Source of the DNA: JOPF133 sp052144935 | Lineage (GTDB): Bacteria > Acidobacteriota > Terriglobia > Bryobacterales > Bryobacteraceae | Reading direction: 5' to 3' | Assembly: GCA_052144935.1 (NCBI GenBank) | Contig: JBKQPR010000185.1 | Location: 1 to 31,309 of the forward strand | DNA length: 31,309 nucleotides | Part shown: positions 6,881 through 13,268 of the stretch, one piece after another | Layout of the letters: every line of letters starts with the position of its first letter | Numbering within the stretch: position 1 is the first letter of the stretch | The notes under the pieces: model-generated | Seen by the model: only the letters and a program-made list of their open reading frames with translations | Databases searched by the model: none | Told to the model about the DNA's origin: nothing | Made by a program: the position numbers and the translations under genes

Positions 6881-7348
6881 TCAGCGCGTTGGCCAGGTCG
6901 CGTCCCCCAGCGTGCCGCGCCAGTCGTCCCAGACGCCCATAGCCACCGCAATCGCGCGCCCGTGCTCAGATGCTGAGGAACTGATGCCGGCCGGCCGAAT
7001 CGGATCGCAGTCGATCAGAAGCCGTCGCCGATAGAGGATATCCTCGTCCCTGGAGGTGAACTTGACGTAGCGTTCCAACCGGTTTACCGCGCGGGCCAGT
7101 AAATCGGGCTTGACCGGGTTCAATGTGAGGTAGATCGCCGGCACTTGGCCGTCCCAGGGCAGCACTGCATCTACCAGCTTTTCCGGATCATCAAAGTAGC
7201 CCGAGATCGTACCGCGGCCCGCGCTGGGCATGCGCACCTCGTGCACCTCGCCCGGAGCCATCAGCACCCGCGCGCTGTGCAGGATTTCGTCTCGCGCGAT
7301 GGACGGGAGATCGACACCGTGGGCATGCCGCCCGCGGCTGGCAGTCAT
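6881..7348 (-). CDS. Primase/replication-like protein, truncated at about 155 residues
   Basis: The ATG at 7348 overlaps the stop of the upstream gene (ATGA). The segments GTISGYFDDPEKL, AIYLTLNPVKPDLLARAVNRL and YRRRLLIDCDPIRPAGISSS recall the N-terminal domain of phage and plasmid primase-type replication proteins, where a similar VYVTLNP...NR and RRWLLIDxDPxRPxGISST series precedes a much longer protein. After residue about 140 the resemblance ends (GVWDDWRGTLGDATWPTR, stop), and the body of the enzyme is missing. The end of the frame lies against the start-less small-terminase frame. I infer an internal deletion that removed the rest of this gene and the start of the next. The assignment rests on motif resemblance only. 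Confidence 0.5.
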   Translation of the reverse strand: MTASRGRHAHGVDLPSIARDEILHSARVLMAPGEVHEVRMPSAGRGTISGYFDDPEKLVDAVLPWDGQVPAIYLTLNPVKPDLLARAVNRLERYVKFTSRDEDILYRRRLLIDCDPIRPAGISSSASEHGRAIAVAMGVWDDWRGTLGDATWPTR

Positions 7349-7704
7349 CGGGCAACCTCGCCGGCCGCCAGGTAGGCATCCACGGCCGCGAGCGCAAGCT
7401 GCTGGAATCTCTCTTTGGCCGCACGGTCGGAAAAAGTAGCGAACGGTACCCAGGTGGGCTTTTGGGCGCCACGGGCTGGAATCTCGCGGGCTGCCATGCT
7501 GACCCATCGGCTTTCCGCCGTCGCGTGGACGTGGTAGGTGAGGCTATGAAGTACGAGGCCGCTGGGCAGGGCGAGGTCAAGGAACGCCGTCAACGTGTTC
7601 TTTGCGGGGCAGACGGGAGTCCAAGCGACGATTCGAAATCGGTCCTTGGCTGAAGGCGCGGCGTTGACTCCGCCGCGTGCGTTGATATATGGTAGATGCG
7701 TCAT
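7345..7704 (-). CDS. Small conserved phage/island protein, function unknown
   Basis: The protein has 119 residues. The central part (RIVAWTPVCPAKNTLTAFLDL, then LPSGLVLHSLTYHV, SRWVSMAAREI and FSDRAAKERFQQLALAAVDAYL) fits a family of small proteins common in phages and integrated elements. These read NTLxGFxxVxLPSGLxIHxCTLHxxxxxRWIxLPARE and look SpoVG-like, a nucleic-acid-binding fold. Expected glycine and arginine positions are kept. Its stop overlaps the next start by four bases, so it is translationally coupled to the primase-like gene. No clear ribosome site precedes the ATG at 7704. A role in element replication or its control is inferred from context. Confidence 0.6.
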   Translation of the reverse strand: MTHLPYINARGGVNAAPSAKDRFRIVAWTPVCPAKNTLTAFLDLALPSGLVLHSLTYHVHATAESRWVSMAAREIPARGAQKPTWVPFATFSDRAAKERFQQLALAAVDAYLAAGEVAR

Positions 7705-7783
7705 ATGGGCGTATACCCGGACTGCCTCCGGATTACACGGCCCGTCGACGCCCCACAGCAGGGCGTTGGCGGGCCATCAATCT

Positions 7784-8020
7784 TCACGCCGCAGTCCCGC
7801 CAGCGACCGCCGCGGCTCCGCCGGGCTGCTGCGTGTGGGCTTCAAGGAACCGGAGCAAGGACTCACGCGGACACCTGACGGCTCTCCCGAGAGTCAAAAC
7901 GGGGATTTCCCGTCGCTGCATTAACCGGTAAGCCTTTGCTCTTGAGATGCCGAGCAGTTCCGCAACCTCTCCACCGCGCAGCAAGATCGGTTCAGTTTCC
8001 GTCTGTTTTTCATTCCTCAT
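7784..8020 (-). CDS. Excisionase-like helix-turn-helix protein (HTH_17/AlpA type)
   Basis: The start at 8020 is chosen because GGAG lies six bases upstream; an ATG at 8041 has no ribosome site. The 78-residue product carries the MerR-like winged HTH of the excisionase family: LRGGEVAELLGISRAKAYRLMQRREIPVLTLGRAVRCPRESLLRFLE. Proteins of this type bind att arms to bias recombination to excision, or act as activators in AlpA-like fashion. The gene heads the leftward operon and is divergent from the zinc-finger/integrase operon, with only about 65-90 bases between them. The alanine/glycine-rich tail (GGAAAVAGGTAA) is not conserved. Confidence 0.8.
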   Translation of the reverse strand: MRNEKQTETEPILLRGGEVAELLGISRAKAYRLMQRREIPVLTLGRAVRCPRESLLRFLEAHTQQPGGAAAVAGGTAA

Positions 8021-8040
8021 GTCGTCTCCGGGAGTCGCCA

Positions 8041-8069
8041 TTGACAGCGAATCGTCTACAAGTTACACT
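8041..8069 (+). promoter_or_regulatory. Promoter for the rightward zinc-finger/integrase operon
   Basis: A perfect TTGACA (8041-8046) and TACACT (8064-8069) are separated by the optimal 17 bases, 38 bases before the ATG at 8108. The -35 box sits just upstream of the divergent excisionase start, so binding in this short gap could affect both operons. Confidence 0.6.
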
Positions 8070-8107
8070 TTCGTGGTAGCCTCTATCAAGCTATTTAGGC
8101 GTTACAG

Positions 8108-9007
8108 ATGGCGTTACAAGAAAAAAAAGTGCAGGCTGTCTCCGCATCAACGGCTACGGACGATTCCGCAGCGATTGATCCTCTGGTCTGGCCGGCAGGG
8201 CGGTATCGGTGGGCGGAACTGGTCGGAACCACTCCGACCATGCGCGGTCGCCATTTCAAACCATACTCTGAGCCTGTCCTGGTGTCGGCCTCTGAAGAAA
8301 GCCGGGCCTACCGGCCACTGGAGGACGAACCCCTGCTGTTTGAGAAGTTCGTCAACACGCCAGATTCGGCGGACGGAATTCTTTCCTTTGCAAACCGGTA
8401 CGGTGCGCTCGGAATCGCCAGGCAGTTTGTACAGAAGGCGAATTCAGGGCAGGGGCAGGCAATCCGAATGGGCGAGAGCCTTTCAGATTGGATCGGCGAA
8501 GTCCGGGGCGCCCGTGTGGTGGTCACCATTTGGGAGCTGTGCTCGAACTCTGCCGGCAGGGACCTTGAGAAATATATCAAGTGGCACGGCAAAAGAACGG
8601 TTTATCTCGACGGGCAAAGCCTCTTCGACGGTTTAGAATACCGGGAAACCATCGCGAGCAGCGAGACGGGAACGCGCCCTCACCTGCTGAAGCGCTGGAA
8701 GCCCGGTGAAACGATCGGGCCGGCGAAAGCGCTTATCGCCTGTGGGGTCAATCGGCACCTGCGCCAAGGCGTGAGCCCGCAATTGCTCATGGATCGCACG
8801 GATGAATTGCGGCCGTATATCCGGGTGTTCAACCTGCTCGGCGCAATCTGGTATCAGGTCTACCACGCTTACTCCGGTAGGGCGAAGGTCCGACGTTGTT
8901 CCGTTTGTAATGGCTTTTTTACGTTCGAGCGCAAAACCAAGACGATGCATGAGCGCTGCGCGGGTCGCATCCGGCAGCAGAGATTCCGAGAGGCCAAGGG
9001 AGAGTAG
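8108..9007 (+). CDS. Hypothetical protein with C-terminal zinc-finger-like cluster
   Basis: The protein is 299 residues with no membrane segment. The N-terminal two thirds are unrecognised, with a notable stretch PLLFEKFVNTPD ... LSFANRYGALG. The C-terminus, after a helix LLGAIWYQVYHAYSG, has KVRRCSVCNGFF, then HERC and a basic tail RIRQQRFRE. This is a CxxC-x(n)-HxxC arrangement like the CGNR-type zinc fingers and the zinc ribbons of phage-borne DNA-binding proteins. It is transcribed from its own promoter and followed after 23 bases by the integrase, so it is probably a regulator or accessory factor of the element. Function is not known. Confidence 0.65.
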   Translation: MALQEKKVQAVSASTATDDSAAIDPLVWPAGRYRWAELVGTTPTMRGRHFKPYSEPVLVSASEESRAYRPLEDEPLLFEKFVNTPDSADGILSFANRYGALGIARQFVQKANSGQGQAIRMGESLSDWIGEVRGARVVVTIWELCSNSAGRDLEKYIKWHGKRTVYLDGQSLFDGLEYRETIASSETGTRPHLLKRWKPGETIGPAKALIACGVNRHLRQGVSPQLLMDRTDELRPYIRVFNLLGAIWYQVYHAYSGRAKVRRCSVCNGFFTFERKTKTMHERCAGRIRQQRFREAKGE

Positions 9008-9030
9008 CCCCCATTAAGGAGAGTAGTCCC

Positions 9031-10299
9031 ATGTCCCAGCGAAAACGCGGTAACAGTGAAGGCTCGATTTACCACATGAAGGATGGCCGATGGCGCGCGG
9101 CGGTCACCACTGGGAAAGATGCTGAAGGCAGACCCAAGCGCAAGGTGTTCACGGCCGGAACCCGCCATGAAGTAGCCGATCAGTTGACAAAGGCGCTCCG
9201 GGATCGGCAACGCGGAATTAACATTGACCCAAAGAAGCGGACACTGGCGGATTTTCTTCACACGTGGCTGGAGGGAATCAAGCGAGACGTGGCACCCGCG
9301 ACCTATGTCAGCTATGAGGGCGCCGTGCGGTTGCATATCGCCCCCGCGCTTGGAAAGATCTTGCTCGCCAAAATGCGGCCGGAGGATGTGCAACGCTTCA
9401 AGGCCCAAACGCTTGACGCGCTCATAATGAAGGGACCCGGCGTAAAGAAGCCAGCGCAGGGCGAGAGCATAGAAGGGCGCCACCTTTCCGCGCGCACGGT
9501 TCACTACCTGATGCTGGTATTGCGGATGGCCCTAAACGAAGCGTGCAAGCTGGACCTCGTGTCCCGGAACGTGGCCATGCTGGTAGATTTTCCCAAGAGC
9601 GAGTTATCCGAGATTCGGCCATACAGTCCCGAAGAAGCAACCGCGTTCCTGGACGCTGCAGAGGGTCACCGACTGGGCGCCCTTTTTTCGGCAGCAATGG
9701 CCCTGGGGCTGCGGAAGGGCGAAGCGCTTGCCCTCAAGTGGCCAGCGGTCGATTTGGAGCGGGGTACCCTGTCCGTCCGCCTCACCCTTCAGCGGATCAA
9801 GATGCCGGGTGAGGAAAAGGGCCAACTACTGCTCAAGGAACCGAAGCGTTCCAGCCGGCGGACGGTGAACCTTCCCCCGGTGATAGTCTCCCTGCTGGCA
9901 ACCTGGAAAAGTCGCCAAGAGCAAGAGCAACTACTCGCCGGCAGCCGATGGAGAGATGACGGTTTCGTGTTCACCACCAGCATCGGAACTCCGCTTGAAC
10001 CCCGGAATATCGAACGGGCCTTTAGCGAGATCATCACGGCCGCGGGATTGCCGCGCGTTCGGGTTCATGATCTACGCCACACGGCCGCAACCCTGTTGCT
10101 TGCGCAGGGTGTCCACCCGCGCGTCGTGATGGAACTCCTGGGACATAGCCAGATCGCCATCACCATGAACATCTACTCCCACGTGGTACCGGCGCTCCGC
10201 AAGGATGCCGCGGACAAGATGGAAGCGGTTCTGAATCCGCCAAAAACCGGCGTTGCTACCAGCGTTGCTACCAAACCGCCCTCTGGTACCATCCAATGA
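9031..10299 (+). CDS. Tyrosine recombinase (phage-type integrase)
   Basis: This is a complete 422-residue integrase. The N-terminus has the AP2-like arm-binding domain (EGSIYHMKDGRWRA, 10-23), then a SAM-like core-binding domain (about 72-190). The catalytic domain contains Arg228 (LGLRKGE), Lys272 (PKRSSRRT), His346/Arg349 (HDLRHT), His372 (LLGHSQ) and the nucleophile Tyr382 (IYSH), so the full active-site set is present. A GGAG lies nine bases upstream of the ATG. The last codons (GVATSVATK) are encoded by the paired GTTGCTACC repeats, so the arm-type site overlaps the gene's end. The stop is 20 bases from the tRNA-Thr gene it targets. Confidence 0.95.
   Translation: MSQRKRGNSEGSIYHMKDGRWRAAVTTGKDAEGRPKRKVFTAGTRHEVADQLTKALRDRQRGINIDPKKRTLADFLHTWLEGIKRDVAPATYVSYEGAVRLHIAPALGKILLAKMRPEDVQRFKAQTLDALIMKGPGVKKPAQGESIEGRHLSARTVHYLMLVLRMALNEACKLDLVSRNVAMLVDFPKSELSEIRPYSPEEATAFLDAAEGHRLGALFSAAMALGLRKGEALALKWPAVDLERGTLSVRLTLQRIKMPGEEKGQLLLKEPKRSSRRTVNLPPVIVSLLATWKSRQEQEQLLAGSRWRDDGFVFTTSIGTPLEPRNIERAFSEIITAAGLPRVRVHDLRHTAATLLLAQGVHPRVVMELLGHSQIAITMNIYSHVVPALRKDAADKMEAVLNPPKTGVATSVATKPPSGTIQ
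10249..10275 (+). repeat. Arm-type repeat pair, right end of element
   Basis: GTTGCTACC occurs at 10252-10260 and 10264-10272 (period 12) inside the 3' end of the integrase gene, 43 bases from the att core. The 27-base block matches 3945-3971 with one mismatch and the same orientation. Confidence 0.55.
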
Positions 10300-10318
10300 T
10301 CTGTAAGTGATTGATTTA

Positions 10319-10364
10319 GTGGAGCTGGCGGAGGGATTTGAACCCCCGACCCTCTGATTACAAA
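10319..10364 (-). other. attR core within the tRNA-Thr gene
   Basis: This is the right copy of the 46-bp direct repeat shared with 3799-3844. It lies in the 3' part of the intact tRNA, so integration preserved the gene. Confidence 0.85.
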
Positions 10365-10395
10365 TCAGATGCTCTACCAACTGAGCTACGCCAGC
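10320..10395 (-). tRNA. tRNA-Thr (anticodon UGU)
   Basis: The minus strand folds into a canonical cloverleaf. The acceptor stem is GCTGGCG/CGCCAGC and the D-arm GCTC...GAGC. The anticodon stem is TCTGA/TCAGA around the loop TTTGTAA (anticodon TGT, reading ACA). The variable region is GGGTC, and the T-arm is GGGGG/CCCTC around TTCAAAT. Discriminator U73 and an encoded CCA (10320-10322) complete it. It is the integration target of the adjacent element. Confidence 0.95.
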
Positions 10396-10414
10396 GCCGG
10401 GCGGGTCCATCCAC

Positions 10415-10444
10415 AGGTTAGCGTGACGGACGGGCAGCGGTCAA
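10415..10444 (-). promoter_or_regulatory. Candidate promoter of tRNA-Thr
   Basis: On the minus strand TTGACC (10444-10439) and TAACCT (10420-10415) are separated by 18 bases and end about 20 bases before the tRNA. The -35 box is good and the -10 box weak. Confidence 0.4.
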
Positions 10445-10474
10445 CACCGGAGCCGGACACCGGAGCCGGACACC
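10444..10474. repeat. Short tandem repeat, 13-bp unit
   Basis: ACACCGGAGCCGG is repeated head to tail at 10444-10456 and 10457-10469, followed by ACACC. It lies between the tRNA promoter and tatC. No function is apparent. Confidence 0.6.
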
Positions 10475-10632
10475 CGTTCGAACGTCGCCGTCTGCGGTAC
10501 ACTGTCCCTAGCTGGCATTTCCACTCTCGAGCGCCGCCAACATTCCGGGACGCTCCCTCTAACCCTTTCTCTTCTCTCGCTCTGTAGGCGCTTCGCAATC
10601 CCGGACGCCGAATCGCCAACTGGGAAACCGCT

Positions 10633-11415
10633 ATGACCGGCGAAGCCGAAGAGATGCTCCGCATGTCCTTCATGGAACACCTGCAAGAATTGCGCTCCCG
10701 GATTCTGCGGGCGCTGGCCGGAGTGGGAGTGGCTTTCACTCTGAGCATGACCTTCATGAACCCGCTGTGGCGCGTAGTCAGCAAGCCCGCCGAGGCCGCG
10801 CTCCGCCAGTTGGGCCTGTCGCCCCGGCTGGTGTTCACCACCCCCACCGAAGCCTTCTCCACCGTGTGGGTCAAACTGCCGTTGCTGGCCGCCGTCTTTC
10901 TGGCATCCCCGTGGGTGCTGTACCAGCTTTGGGCCTTCATCTCCCCCGGACTCTACGCCCGCGAGCGCCGCTGGGCGGTTCCGTTTGTGGTCTCCACCGC
11001 CGCCCTGTTCGTCTCCGGCGGCTTGTTCGCTTATTTCGTCGTATTCCGTTACGGTCTGGTGTTTCTGCTGGGGGTGGGCCGCGACCTCAATGTCCAGTCG
11101 ATGGTCACCATGAGCGAATACTTCGATCTCTTCATCGAGGTCACGGTCGGCGTCGGGATGGTATTCGAGCTTCCGGTGCTGCTCTTCCTGCTCACCGCGC
11201 TGCACGTGGCGACGCCGCGGTTTCTACTGCGCCACAGCCGCTATTTCATCCTCGGCATCACCATCGCCGCCGCCATCATCACACCCACCCAGGACGCCCT
11301 GAACCTGGCGCTGCTGGTGGTCCCGCTGTGCCTGCTGTTCTTTGTGGGGGTGGGGGCCAGTTACCTTCTGGTGCGCCGTCGCCGACGCGCGTCACGCCGG
11401 GCGGAGCGCGCGTAG
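10633..11415 (+). CDS. tatC: Sec-independent protein translocase subunit TatC
   Basis: TatC is the receptor subunit of the twin-arginine translocase in the cytoplasmic membrane; it binds RR signal peptides and recruits TatA. The 260-residue protein has the family opening MSFMEHLQELRSRI (about 11-24), the first helix ALAGVGVAFTLSMTF, the periplasmic FTTPTEAFSTVWVK loop, the SPWVLYQLWAFISPGLYARERR signature, and later helices around FVVSTAALFVSGGLFAYFVVF, VGVGMVFELPVLLFLLTAL, YFILGITIAAAIITP and LALLVVPLCLLFFVGVG, six in all. The tail is arginine-rich. No tatA or tatB is beside it. Its 3' end overlaps the convergent cysteine desulfurase gene by 24 bases. A possible -10 (TACACT, 10498-10503) lies about 130 bases upstream. 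Confidence 0.93.
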   Translation: MTGEAEEMLRMSFMEHLQELRSRILRALAGVGVAFTLSMTFMNPLWRVVSKPAEAALRQLGLSPRLVFTTPTEAFSTVWVKLPLLAAVFLASPWVLYQLWAFISPGLYARERRWAVPFVVSTAALFVSGGLFAYFVVFRYGLVFLLGVGRDLNVQSMVTMSEYFDLFIEVTVGVGMVFELPVLLFLLTALHVATPRFLLRHSRYFILGITIAAAIITPTQDALNLALLVVPLCLLFFVGVGASYLLVRRRRRASRRAERA

Positions 11416-12552
11416 CTTGCCCACGGCCTCCACAATCCGGCCGGCGGCGTATTCCACTTCTTCGGCCGTGTTCCAACGGCCCAGCCCGAAGCGCAGCGCC
11501 CCGCGCGCCCGCTCTTCGCCGACTCCCAGCGCGCGCAGCACGTGACTCGGTTCCACGGTGGCCGAGCTGCACGCCGATCCGGTGGAGAGCGCCAGGTCCG
11601 GCATGCTCATTAGCAGCGCGTCGCCATCCACTCCCGCGAAGCTGACGTTCAGGTTCCCGGGCAGCCGCCGCTCCCGCGAGCCGTTCACGTGTACGCCCGC
11701 GAGATCCGCTTCCAGGCGCTCGCGCAGGCGGTCGCGCAAGCCGGCCAGGCGCGCGGCTTCACTGGCCATCTCCGCCGCGGCAATCGCGCAGGCCTGGCCG
11801 AAACCAACGATGGCCGGCACGTTCAGCGTGCCCGAGCGCATGCCCGCCTCATGGCCTCCGCCATCCATCTGCGCCGCCACTTGCACGCGCGGATTGCGCC
11901 GCCGCACGTAGAGCGCGCCCACCCCTTTGGGTCCGTACAGTTTGTGCGCGCTTACCGAAAGCATATCGATGCCGTCCCGCTCCACATCGACGGGGATCTT
12001 GCCGAAGGCCTGCGCGGCGTCCGTATGAAACAGGATGCCCCGCTCGCGGCAAATCGCGCCAATCTCCCGCACCGGCTGGATGACGCCGATCTCGTTATTG
12101 GCAACCATCACGCTCACCAGCACGGTATCGGCCTCCAGAGCCGCGCGCAGCCGATCGAGCGACAGCAGCCCGTCGGGTTCGGGCGGGAGCACAGTCAAGC
12201 GGCAGCCCTGCCGTTCCAAACGGCGCGCCGGGTCGAGCACGGCTTTGTGTTCGGTGGCCATGGTGACCAGGTGGCTGCCCTTGGAACGATACGCTTCCAT
12301 GACGCCCTTCAGCGCCAGGTTGTTGGATTCGGTGGCGCCGCTGGTGAATACGATTTCGCGGGCCGTGGCACCCGCCAGCGCGGCAATCCGGCGGCGCGCC
12401 AGGTCCACCGCCTTCTCCGCCTCCCAGCCGAATCTGTGGCTGCGGCTGGCCGCGTTGCCGAAGCGTTCGCCGAAATAGGGCAGCATGGCGTCGATCACGC
12501 GCCGGTCCACCGGCGTGGTGGCGTGGTAATCGAGATAGACGGGCTTTTTCAT
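11392..12552 (-). CDS. iscS: Cysteine desulfurase, IscS/NifS class
   Basis: The enzyme is PLP-dependent and removes sulfur from L-cysteine as a persulfide for Fe-S cluster and thio-cofactor assembly. At 386 residues it is typical in length. Recognisable blocks are YLDYHATTPVD (6-16), SGATESNNLALKG (71-83), ATEHKAVL with the PLP-stacking His102, FHTDAAQAFGK with Asp178, SVSAHKLYGPKGVG with the Schiff-base Lys204, MRSGTLNVPAIVGFG, and the sulfur-carrying loop STGSACSSATVEPSHVL with Cys328. The short active-site loop spacing suits the IscS/NifS group rather than SufS. The gene is divergent from pyrR and overlaps the end of tatC. No iscU or iscR neighbour is present, so it probably serves as the general sulfur donor. 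Confidence 0.92.
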   Translation of the reverse strand: MKKPVYLDYHATTPVDRRVIDAMLPYFGERFGNAASRSHRFGWEAEKAVDLARRRIAALAGATAREIVFTSGATESNNLALKGVMEAYRSKGSHLVTMATEHKAVLDPARRLERQGCRLTVLPPEPDGLLSLDRLRAALEADTVLVSVMVANNEIGVIQPVREIGAICRERGILFHTDAAQAFGKIPVDVERDGIDMLSVSAHKLYGPKGVGALYVRRRNPRVQVAAQMDGGGHEAGMRSGTLNVPAIVGFGQACAIAAAEMASEAARLAGLRDRLRERLEADLAGVHVNGSRERRLPGNLNVSFAGVDGDALLMSMPDLALSTGSACSSATVEPSHVLRALGVGEERARGALRFGLGRWNTAEEVEYAAGRIVEAVGKLRALRPA

Positions 12553-12585
12553 CGGCAGAGGCTTCAGGAACTCAGGCAGCCATAT

Positions 12586-12669
12586 GGGGCAGCCTTTCAG
12601 GCTGCGAACCCGCTTTCAGCGGGTTCAGCCGGCTGGAAAGCCGGCTTGCGGGCAGGATTGCCCGCCCCA
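12586..12669. repeat. Array of four small hairpins (REP-like palindromes)
   Basis: Between the divergent iscS and pyrR genes lie four consecutive inverted repeats. They are GCAGCCT-TTC-AGGCTGC, GAACCCGCT-TTC-AGCGGGTTC, AGCCGGCT-GGAA-AGCCGGCT and GCGGGCA-GGAT-TGCCCGC, the whole framed by GGGGC and GCCCC. Such palindrome clusters resemble the REP elements mobilised by RAYT transposases in other bacteria. In RNA form they would make a strong structure just upstream of pyrR, so a regulatory role is possible but not shown. Confidence 0.65.
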
Positions 12670-12699
12670 CAACCATGCTACCCTGTCCTTCGGAGCTTT

Positions 12700-13263
12700 A
12701 TGCCTCTCACCCGCGAAAAAGCGCAGCTCATGAGCGCGTCCGAGATCGATCGCACGCTGGTACGGCTGGCGCATGAAATCCTCGAGAAGACCCAGGACCT
12801 CGATCGCCTGGCCTTCATCGGCATCCGCCGCCGCGGCGTTCCGCTGGCCCAGCGGCTCTCGAGGAAGATCGAGAGCCTGGAAAACCGCAAGGTGCCGGTG
12901 GGCATCCTGGACATCAATCTCTATCGCGACGATCTCAGCACCGTGGACATCAAGCCGGTGGTGAGCGCCACCGAGATCCCCTTCGAAGTGGCCGGCAAAG
13001 ACATCATCCTGATGGACGACGTGCTCTACACCGGGCGCACGATTCGTGCCGCGCTGGATGCCCTGTTCGATCACGGCCGCCCGGCACGCGTGGCGTTGCT
13101 GGTGCTGATCGACCGCGGCCACCGCGAGCTGCCCATCGAGGCCAGGTACATCGGGCGCGTGGTCCAGACCACCGACCTCGAAATCATCGAAGTGAAATTT
13201 CAAGAAATCGACAACATGGAGAAGGTGCTCCTGGTGGAGAGGGCCGCAGCCACGGAGGCCTGA
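12700..13263 (+). CDS. pyrR: PyrR: pyrimidine operon regulator / uracil phosphoribosyltransferase
   Basis: The ATG at 12700 is chosen because GGAG lies four bases upstream and the product then starts MPLTREKAQLMSASEIDRTL, as PyrR proteins do. At 187 residues it has family length. Key segments are FIGIRRRGVPLAQRL (39-53), DINLYRDDLS (71-80) and the PRPP loop IILMDDVLYTGRT (102-114). PyrR proteins either bind pyr mRNA to control attenuation or act as UPRT. It is the first gene of the pyrR-pyrB-pyrC operon, with five bases to pyrB. A palindrome array lies upstream, and I could not make out a classical PyrR anti-antiterminator. Confidence 0.93.
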   Translation: MPLTREKAQLMSASEIDRTLVRLAHEILEKTQDLDRLAFIGIRRRGVPLAQRLSRKIESLENRKVPVGILDINLYRDDLSTVDIKPVVSATEIPFEVAGKDIILMDDVLYTGRTIRAALDALFDHGRPARVALLVLIDRGHRELPIEARYIGRVVQTTDLEIIEVKFQEIDNMEKVLLVERAAATEA

Positions 13264-13268
13264 CGCCG

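Larger units (their letters stand above)
3799..10364. mobile_element. Integrated 6.5-kb tRNA-Thr element with terminase but no virion genes
   Basis: The element is bounded by a 46-bp direct repeat (3799-3844 and 10319-10364, one mismatch) that corresponds to the 3' part of a tRNA-Thr gene. The intact tRNA is at the right, next to a complete integrase. Gene content, left to right: Ntn-hydrolase-like (+), cold-shock-like (-), large terminase (-), small-terminase-like (-), truncated primase-like (-), small phage-type protein (-), excisionase-like HTH (-), zinc-finger protein (+), integrase (+). No portal, capsid, tail, lysis or repressor gene is visible. It is either a strongly reduced prophage or a phage-satellite-like island. 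The truncated primase shows some decay, but int, the HTH gene and terL all look intact. Confidence 0.8.

Noticed and set aside
12700..13263. pyrR extended upstream to 11689
   Set aside because: The extension is antisense to the cysteine desulfurase and crosses the hairpin array; the ATG at 12700 has a ribosome site and the family N-terminus.
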